A DNA stretch of 64,000 nt, taken from positions 1-64,000 of the forward strand of contig CANTFL010001352.1 in the NCBI GenBank assembly GCA_947650285.1, in the 5' to 3' direction. The position numbers and the translations under genes are program-made. The stretch comes from Hyaloperonospora brassicae (lineage: Eukaryota > Oomycota > Peronosporomycetes > Peronosporales > Peronosporaceae). The notes under the pieces were generated by a model, which had not been told where the DNA came from, ran no database searches, and saw nothing but the letters and a program-made list of their open reading frames with translations. This document shows, piece after piece, positions 57,762-64,000 of this stretch (positions are counted from its first letter, which is position 1; each line of letters opens with the position of its first letter).

Positions 57762-58630
57762 ATTTATTGATTATGGATCTTCTTAAGATCGATGCCTCAG
57801 TTTTACTGTAAAACAAGAGTTCACAACATTTTGACTAGTCAGACATCGAAACGTTTGAGACTAAAGGGCAGTTTGCAAGAAGGTTATGGCTAAATAGCGT
57901 TTCTTTATATCTGTACCTTATAGCTGTATATGTATATTTATTAAAGAAATTTTTCATTTTCATTTTTTGTGTATCGTCGTTAATTTCCTTTAGAACCTCT
58001 CTTACTCACTCGATACGAAATATAGGCGACTCTTTGATCGCGGTCAATTTGCGTGTGTAGAAAATGCGTTGACTGTCGAAACGTGACCCGGCTTAGTTTT
58101 TTGTGGTATGTAAGTATTGGCAGTGGTCTGGTGCTTTTGTACGTAGTCAGGCAGGTGCTCGCGGACTCGTGAAGAGAGTCGCACTTTGATAGGGCGCACA
58201 AGCTAGCTCAGCTTTGCAGACGCTACAAAAGATACATCTGGCAGTAGTGATGTGTTATTCGATCAGAAATATAGTATTCACGCTAGTACAATCGATGCAG
58301 TTTTACTCTTTGCAGCGGAAAATATCATGATATAAGCGCAGATACGATGCTAATTTCGGTAAACACCGAGCATGTTGCACGATGTACTCACACTACTTTT
58401 AGCTACCTGTTCATAGTGTCCGTTACAACAAGCTGACGCAGAATGCTGATGCTCGCGTCGCAGCGTATACGAGTTGTGTAGCAAGGATTCTGGCATGCTC
58501 ACAGCTAGTTCGTGCTAGGCGCATTAAAAAGAGCAAACGTGAAGCGCATCCATCACCATCACGCAACTGGGAATACCAGATCTCTTTTGCATTGCTACGA
58601 CATCTGTCTCGTATTCATTTGAATGACAAG
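57762..58630. other. Intergenic DNA left of the Gypsy element
   Basis: No gene identified; short open runs only. Confidence 0.45.
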
Positions 58631-59022
58631 TGTATCGGGGCACACCCTTGCGTGAACTTAACGCAAGGGTTTCGGTGCGCCCGACTGACGTACACGAGGC
58701 AACGAGGAAGCATAGATAAGGGGAACGTAAAACTGTTATATTAATATAATTAAGTCTTTAACCACTGTCTCTCTGTTTGACTTAACTTGATTATACTGAT
58801 CTAACCGAATATATGACGACGTCTACTTACCACTCATTGTGCGCGTCTTGCGGCGATTGGTGGGTTGATATCGTCAAGATATCAACCAATGAGCAGACTC
58901 TTTGGTCGACCCATCAATATCACCACTATTGGTGATATTGTTAAAAGAATATTCAATATGATATTTTTTATTGTCATTATCTCTCAAATGACAATTTCCA
59001 TGTAACGGGCTGCCCCGTTACA
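58631..59022 (-). repeat. 3' LTR of the Gypsy element
   Basis: 392 bp bounded by short inverted ends TGTATCGGGGCA (left) and TGTAACGGGGCA (right end, reverse strand). It contains hairpin-forming repeats (GGTTGATATCGTC/GATATCAACC; CAATATCACC/GGTGATATTG). It is called from the inverted ends plus the adjacent polypurine tract; the partner LTR is outside the window. Confidence 0.75.
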
Positions 59023-59036
59023 TCACCCCCCTTAAC
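59023..59036 (-). other. Polypurine tract of the Gypsy element
   Basis: Minus strand TTAAGGGGGGTGA immediately before LTR start TGTAACGGGG. This fixes the element's orientation as minus and argues against a plus-oriented element using this LTR as its 5' end (no TGG-type primer-binding site there). Confidence 0.75.
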
Positions 59037-59186
59037 TATTAGTTACCGTGTGACTATCAAAAATATGGCGGCCACCCGTTGGGGACCATTGGGACAGAGA
59101 CCACTTGTTGGGTCCGTTTCATTAACTTTACGCCTGACCTCGCATAGTTAACATGTCTATGCGAAAAAAACGCACTGCCCGCTGCT

Positions 59187-60755
59187 GTGCCAGCCTCTTC
59201 GGCAGACGATTCGTCGTCTGTTACTCCTTCTCCGCCTGCAGCAACAGGTGATACAGGTGCACGCGGTACAACACCGCGTGCGCACGATGACCCTGATGTA
59301 GAGGTCATCTACTCTAGCGAGTCAGACGCGTCTGACTCGGGCAATGCTCCAGAGGCGTCTCGCTCACCGGCGACGCCTCAGTATTCGCCAAGGCCACTGC
59401 CGAACGAACAGACTCGTAAGTTGCATCACAGTCTGTTCGGCAGCGATGATGAACGTGATCAGGGTGGTGAGGAATATTACTCCTTACCACCGCCGACTCG
59501 TGCCTCTTCGCACAAGCGTGATGACGATGGCGTGAGCCGTCGTCAATCTGGGAGCCGTGGTACCGACAAAGGTACCACTGTGAAGCGTGATGAGCTGAAG
59601 CCGTGGCGTTTGCCCGAACGGCTCATCAATAGCTTGTCTCATGACACAAGCCAACACCATCTAATACCCTTATTCGATGCGACTGAGCTCCACGGCTTGA
59701 GTTCCAGCGCGAAGAACTTTCGCGCTGAAGAAGATTTTTATCTCGATGTCCTTCTTAGACATCGATGGTACAACGGCGCCCAAAAGCGTGACAAAGCATC
59801 GCTTTTGGCTGCGTGAAACGCATTCGTCCAAAACGTAAAGAATTTTGGACGAGAAGGGAGGCTCAAGAAACTTGAGGCGGTACGCCTCAAGTTCGAAAGG
59901 CGAATGCCAACCGGTGCCAGGTACCGGTTGCACTGTTTATCGAGTGAGGCAGACATTCCTTGCCTCACATGGGGAGACCCTTGTGCGAGTTGTGTTGACA
60001 ACTCGCAGCGTGCACATAGGGATGTTTATTCCCTAAATTCGCCCTGGGGAAGGGCACACATCTCGGCTGAGATGCGTGACGCGATTACAAACTTGAAATA
60101 CGTCTACAAGCGCCTAGGGCGCGTGTTTACCGATGGGCCCGTGGACTCATCGGACGGGTCTCGTCATACTGGCGGACGAGACCTTTAACATCCATCAACA
60201 GCTGAGAGCGAGGCTCCCAGCTGTTCCAAGAGGGTGGATACCCCCGCCACTGGACGAGGTAGCTCGTCCTTAATCCTAAACCGTCACGGTGATTCAAGAT
60301 ACACTCCACTAGAAAGCGTTGATCACCGTGAGCATCCACCAAAGGATGTGGTGGAGGAGGAAAGACCTCCTCCAGATGATTCGGTTCACCATCTCGACCC
60401 TTACGAGATGGATCGCGCAATTGATGAATTACGCGATGACTTGAAGCACGAGCGCGATCGGCGCTACGCTTTGACCGATACCGAGCGGAAGAACCGCAAG
60501 GGTCACGAGGCTGATCGGGCGAGGGATCGCGCCGATTATGCCACAGAGCAGCTTCAGGTCGAGCGGGATGTCCGCTCCCTATTCGGCGAGCTGGCGACAG
60601 CTCGCGCGGAGATATCTCGGTTGAGTTCCGAGGTATCATATCTGCGCGACCAGACGGATCGTCTGGAGCGCGAACGCAAGAACTTGATGGATGTTCTTGA
60701 ACGTGGGGGCTATCTTCATCTGAAGAAGAAGGTTCGTACTGACAGTACGGCCTGA
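59187..60755 (+). pseudogene. Antisense additional ORF of the Gypsy element (523-codon frame with two stops)
   Basis: One plus-strand frame stays open from 59187 to 60755 except for TGA at 59814 and TAA at 60186. It begins as an acidic Ser/Pro/Asp-rich disordered region. A middle part (about 59600-60120) has an ordered look, including CLTWGDPCASCVDNSQRAH and EMRDAITNLKYVYKRL. A long C-terminal coiled coil follows. There is no in-frame ATG at the 5' end: the nearest ATG (59153, MSMRKKRTA) joins only if the seven-A run at 59164-59170 is one base shorter, so a homopolymer frameshift or sequencing error is likely. The 3' half is antisense to the pol C-terminus including the chromodomain (60150-60320). 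Function unknown. Additional antisense ORFs between pol and 3' LTR are known in plant Tat-lineage Gypsy elements. Confidence 0.6.
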
Positions 60756-61017
60756 GCCTCCCCCACGTAAAACGTAGGATGCGTGCGCATCTTACGTGGC
60801 AATTCGAGTGTGTATGCATTGCCCTTGCGGACAACACACGACAGGGACCACTGTATTTCGGCAGTAGTTTACTACTGCCGACACCAGTGACTGCATGTCC
60901 AGGTGAGTTTACCGTAGACAGTAGTACTAGGTCGTTAACTTTAAATGAAAGAACATTTGCTCTTACATTATTGTCTGCGTTCCGTTTCTGGCAGTCCACC
61001 GCATTCGCGATGGAGTC
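60127..61017 (-). pseudogene. Gypsy integrase C-terminal region and chromodomain
   Basis: Separated from the integrase frame only by a TAG at 61018-61020 (same phase). It contains the post-integrase region (FKVNDLVLLSTVN, SSKLLPKYSGPCRVL), then about 25 codons at about 60766-60840 that make family sense only in a shifted frame, implying two compensating indels. A Pro/Ser/Arg-rich linker follows, then a chromodomain at residues 228-283 ([12 protein letters not shown] … [17 protein letters not shown]), which targets integration to particular chromatin in chromoviruses. The true stop is at 60127. Confidence 0.85.
60189..60755 (+). CDS. Coiled-coil C-terminal part of the antisense ORF
   Basis: The segment after the TAA at 60186 is open to the stop at 60755. 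From about 60405 it is highly charged and heptad-like ([19 protein letters not shown] … [20 protein letters not shown]), a strong predicted coiled coil of over 100 residues, followed by a basic end (LHLKKKVR). It lies entirely opposite the 60127-60999 pol frame. No ATG lies at its start, so it is probably read as part of the longer frame. Confidence 0.45.
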   Translation, partial: HPSTAESEAPSCSKRVDTPATGRGSSSLILNRHGDSRYTPLESVDHREHPPKDVVEEERPPPDDSVHHLDPYEMDRAIDELRDDLKHERDRRYALTDTERKNRKGHEADRARDRADYATEQLQVERDVRSLFGELATARAEISRLSSEVSYLRDQTDRLERERKNLMDVLERGGYLHLKKKVRTDSTA

Positions 61018-62172
61018 CTAAACAAAACGGACTACCTCCTCTCGAGTCATCAGGAATTTCTCTGCTGACTCTTTGTTTTGTCTTTCAGTGCGCTTCGTGC
61101 GCACTGCTAAGAGATTGTTCTCTTCTTCAGTGAGGCTGTCTTCTTCCTCGCTGGAATCATCGTTGAGGATGCTAAATATACTAGCATCGTCATCATCATC
61201 CGAGTCAGTAATAGCGTCGCCGCTTATATTGAGGTGATCTTCTTCATCGATGTCGACCTGATCGATATCGGCATGATACGTGACGACATTAGCGTCGACA
61301 CGTGATGAGCAAGAGCCAAAACGGTTTTTGCTCGAACGAGTCCCTCCCCTTCTAATGCAAGAGTCACACTTTAAAAGGGCGGGTGCACGTGGATGGCGTA
61401 AACCATTCACGTAAAACGGTGTGTGCTGTGTTGAGGCATGCACCGAATTATCGATGGAGAATTCCACCATGGGTAGGAATTCGGTCCAACTCGAAAATGA
61501 GTGGACATATCCTCGAAGGATCTCTTCAAACACACGGCTCGCACGGTCCGTCTGACCATCTGTTTCTGGATGGTCAGAAGTGGACATCTTCAATCGTGTT
61601 CCAAGAGAACGGAACACGGTTTGCCAAAATGCCGCCGTGAACCGAGGGTCACGGTCGGATACGAGTTCACGGGGTAACCCGTGGAGTCTAAAGACCGTGC
61701 CAAGAAAGACACGAGCACAGCCGAGTGCCGTGATCGACTCGGGGACAGCAGCAAGATGCACCATCTTGCTGAATCGGTCAACAAACACAAGAATACCATT
61801 ATTCTTGTTAGCGTCTTCCGGAATACCGAAGACGAAGTCCATTGAAACGGACTGCCAGCACTCTGTCGGAACAGGCAGAGGCTGCAATGGCGCACGGGAT
61901 GAAGGACTAGGCTTCACCCGTTGGCAAACCTCGCAAGCACGTATGTACTTGCGGACAAACTGATACTGGCGTGGCCAGTAAAAGTCACGACTTACCGTGA
62001 GGTAATTCTTTTCTCTACCACGATGACCGCTTGTTGGGGTATCGTGACACTCATGCATGATGCGTAAACGCTAATCATGATGAGCGGGTACGACGACACG
62101 AGGCTTGTCGTCGGCAACATCTGTATAGTACAGCAATCCGTTGCGTGTACTATACCGATCCGATGAAGATCG
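61018..62172 (-). pseudogene. Gypsy integrase
   Basis: The HHCC zinc module lies at the start of the 62058 frame (H2 and H12 region, C42, C45), followed by the catalytic core with D74 (MDFVFGIP) and D135 (SDRDPRF). The third acidic residue is Asp171 (DGQTDRAS) where the family has Glu (codon 61546-61548), a probable loss of activity. An acidic insertion (runs of D/E, about 61110-61270) precedes the C-terminus. In-frame TAA at 62173-62175 and TAG at 62071-62073 interrupt the junction with RNase H. Confidence 0.88.
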
Positions 62173-63130
62173 TTACAAAGCCGGTAAATCTATCATTGAT
62201 TTACTGGATGGATTCACCAGATGATCCATCAATCGCAGAAGATCCTTATCTTCCGTGGATGCCCATCGTACGTCGTCAAGTTTACTTGACGACGGGACAC
62301 TGACTGACAGTGTCGCAACAGTGGGCTTATCGTCACTGTTGATTTGTGCGTCCGGCTCGAAATCGGGCCGGCGCGAAAGCGCATCATCAACGGCATTGAG
62401 TCGTCCTGGTTTATACTCCACGGAGAAGTTATACTCCGCGAAGAAAGACATCCGCCTCGCAATCCTTTGCGAGAGGTGTGGGCTGTTTACGGCCGTGCGT
62501 AATGACGCATGGTCCGTGTAAACAACAAACGTTCTATCTCCCAAGAGATAGACGCGAAACTTAGCCAGTGCGTACTTCATGGCAAGGAGTCCCTTGTCAT
62601 GCACTAGGTAATTGCGCTCAGCTGCCTGCAGCTGACGCGACTGATAACAGATGATGCGCTCTGCGCCATCTGCGTCGAATTGCATTAACGCACAGCCGAT
62701 CGTAAAATCGCTGGCGTCGCAGACCACATGAAATGGTCTGTCCTGATCTGCAATCGCCAATATCGGCGATTGCATCAAGCTTTGCTTGATACCCTCAAAG
62801 GAACGCTGGAACTCAGCGTTCCATGACCACTTCACATCTTTCTTGAGCAAGCAAGTAAGATGAACAGTCATCTCGGCGTAGTTGCGCGAGTACTTGTGCA
62901 AGTACGCCGCTAGCCCAAGGAACTTCCTTAGTCCCTTGACATCGACTGGCACCGGCCAGTGGGTGATCGCCTTGATCTTTTCGGGATCAGGGCGTACGCC
63001 GTGTTTACCCACGATGCACCCAAGAAGTGGTATTTCGCCAGCCGCGAATATACAATTCTTGAGGTTGGCGTACAACTTATGCTTGCGCATAAGTTGAAGA
63101 ACCTGACGAACGTGAGTTCTTTGAACTTCA
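62173..63130 (-). pseudogene. Gypsy RT thumb/connection and RNase H
   Basis: RT C-terminal part (PLLGCIVGKHGV, LRKFLGLAAYLHKYSRNYAE) and RNase H with D125 (CDASDF) and D193 (YTDHASLR). The expected catalytic Glu of the DKELLA motif is Gly167 (DKGLLA; codon 62590-62592). A one-base frameshift at about 63131-63140 separates this from the RT core frame. Confidence 0.88.
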
Positions 63131-63616
63131 AAGTGTCTTTCCGTCCATAGCCCGGCTACGGACGAACAAATTGTCGAAGTAAGTCGGTGCGAAGTCTCGC
63201 ACCGGTCTCAACAGATTTGTTACACATCTGTTGAATGTTGCATGGGCATTGCTCAGCCCCTGTGGCATCACTAGCCACTCCCACAGCATACCGCTGGGGG
63301 TGCTCACTGCTGTGAACAGGACGTCCCGTTCACGCATGAGGATCTGATAGAATCCATCCATCAGACCCATGGACGAAAAGATGGTACGCTTTTACATACC
63401 ATCTATGATTACGTCCTTCCTCGGTATCGGCGTCTGAGCCGGTACCGTTGCAGCATTCAATTTGTTGAATGCGTGCACTATCCGCCACCCTCCTGTGGCC
63501 TTTCGCACACAGAAGGTCGGAGAGCTGTGAGGGGGTGTTGATTTCACCACATGGCCCGCTGCTAAGCGATCGGCAAAGAACTTGTCGATCGCTAGTACTT
63601 GTTCACGAGGCAGTGG
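63128..63616 (-). pseudogene. Gypsy reverse transcriptase core
   Basis: Fingers/palm motifs are readable (GGWRIVHAFNKLN, MPQGLSNAHATFNR). Two catalytic aspartates are replaced: the family's first palm Asp is Gly in SSMGLMDGFYQ (codon 63365-63367), and the YxDD box is YFDN (Asn codon 63170-63172). A TAA at 63392-63394 also breaks the frame. RT activity is not expected. Confidence 0.88.
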
Positions 63617-64000
63617 TCACTGTTTCATGACACAGTACTTCGTGCCCGGTTTGAGCTCGGTCTCGTGTCGAGTGACTTTTTCCTTAGGCAACTCGGAAGG
63701 TACGGATTCAGGGAACACATCCCTGAATTCGATCAAATACTTATACAAAGGATTTGCCTGAAGTGACTCCCAGGATTGAGACGTGTATCGCTCAATCCGA
63801 GTCTGCTCATCGATGACGCTTTCGTCCATCGATGAGCTGCTGAGAACCCTCTCGGTCTCAGTAAACATCGTTGCCGACCGAATATCGGCCACATACTCAT
63901 CCTCTGTGACGAGTATGCAGATCTGCTTAACTTTACCACTACGCAGATCACGCAAGAACCGTTTCGGTTCTAGCGTTGGCAACTGAGTTATCTCCGAAGT
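63617..64000 (-). pseudogene. Gypsy protease-RT linker (continues past the window end)
   Basis: Open to the window edge. It ends with the conserved entry into RT (DVFPESVPSELPK … ELKPGT) and a TGA at 63617-63619 where the family has Trp. The protease itself must lie beyond 64,000. Confidence 0.8.

Larger units (their letters stand above)
58631..64000 (-). mobile_element. Ty3/Gypsy chromovirus, 3' part (5' end beyond the window), defective
   Basis: Order on the minus strand from right to left: end of protease/linker, RT, RNase H, integrase, chromodomain, ~1.1 kb 3' region, polypurine tract, 3' LTR. Gag and the 5' LTR must lie beyond 64,000. Inactivating damage is listed under the individual parts. 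A long plus-strand frame overlaps the 3' third. Confidence 0.93.

Noticed and set aside
58631..59022. Reading the Gypsy LTR as the 5' LTR of a plus-oriented element that encodes the plus-strand ORF
   Set aside because: The adjacent bases form a polypurine tract in minus orientation and no TGG-type primer-binding site follows; RT, RNase H and integrase are all on the minus strand.
1..64000. CRISPR arrays, rRNA genes and complete tRNA genes
   Set aside because: None recognised by eye; the genome is eukaryotic and the only tRNA-like promoter boxes belong to the SINEs.

Overview
The window looks like nuclear DNA of a plant-pathogenic oomycete (Peronosporales: a Phytophthora or downy-mildew relative). 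Grounds: perfect oomycete-type Inr+FPR core promoters (TCATTCC followed by CATTTAC) upstream of a repeated secreted-protein gene; host genes with short GT-AG introns (67-112 bp); and a Copia and a chromodomain Gypsy element beside decayed pogo/Tigger and Mutator-like (MULE) transposons. Only three kinds of host gene look functional: the arrayed glycine-rich gene, a secreted cyclophilin and a CHIP-type U-box protein. Almost everything else is mobile or decayed.

Layout. (1) 1-21,842: head-to-tail array of a ~3.2 kb unit. Each full unit carries, on the minus strand, a 194-codon secreted Gly/Val/Ala-rich protein gene; five copies are intact and encode the same protein, and a sixth at the window start has lost promoter and signal peptide. 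The plus strand of each unit holds broken coding-like stretches I cannot name. The second unit is split by a young, apparently intact 4.8 kb Copia element (2,585-7,387; 254-bp LTRs differing at two positions; target duplication ATGCG). (2) 22,078-22,813: secreted cyclophilin, two exons. (3) 23.5-28.2 kb: a 1.5 kb structure with 88-bp inverted ends, then a pogo/Tigger transposase pseudogene interrupted by a 231-bp tRNA-derived SINE with a perfect 16-bp target duplication. (4) 28,651-36,046: two nearly identical 2,047-bp inverted arms around a 3.3 kb core that holds a decayed MULE transposase. (5) 36-58.6 kb: AT-rich, gene-poor DNA holding a three-exon CHIP/STUB1-type gene (40,134-41,092), a second SINE copy, a GC-richer island with a minisatellite, an adenylate kinase fragment and a second MULE transposase pseudogene. 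(6) 58,631-64,000: the 3' LTR and most of pol of a minus-strand Gypsy chromovirus, with nonsense codons, frameshifts and replaced catalytic residues in RT, RNase H and integrase.

The most unusual item is in the Gypsy element: on the opposite strand, from just inside the 3' LTR and across the chromodomain coding region, one reading frame of 523 codons with only two stops encodes an acidic/disordered region, a Cys-containing middle and a long C-terminal coiled coil. The next are the 2-kb-arm MULE-like palindrome, the SINE family and the expanded secreted-protein array with its nested Copia insertion. All calls come from reading the sequence; no database search was possible.
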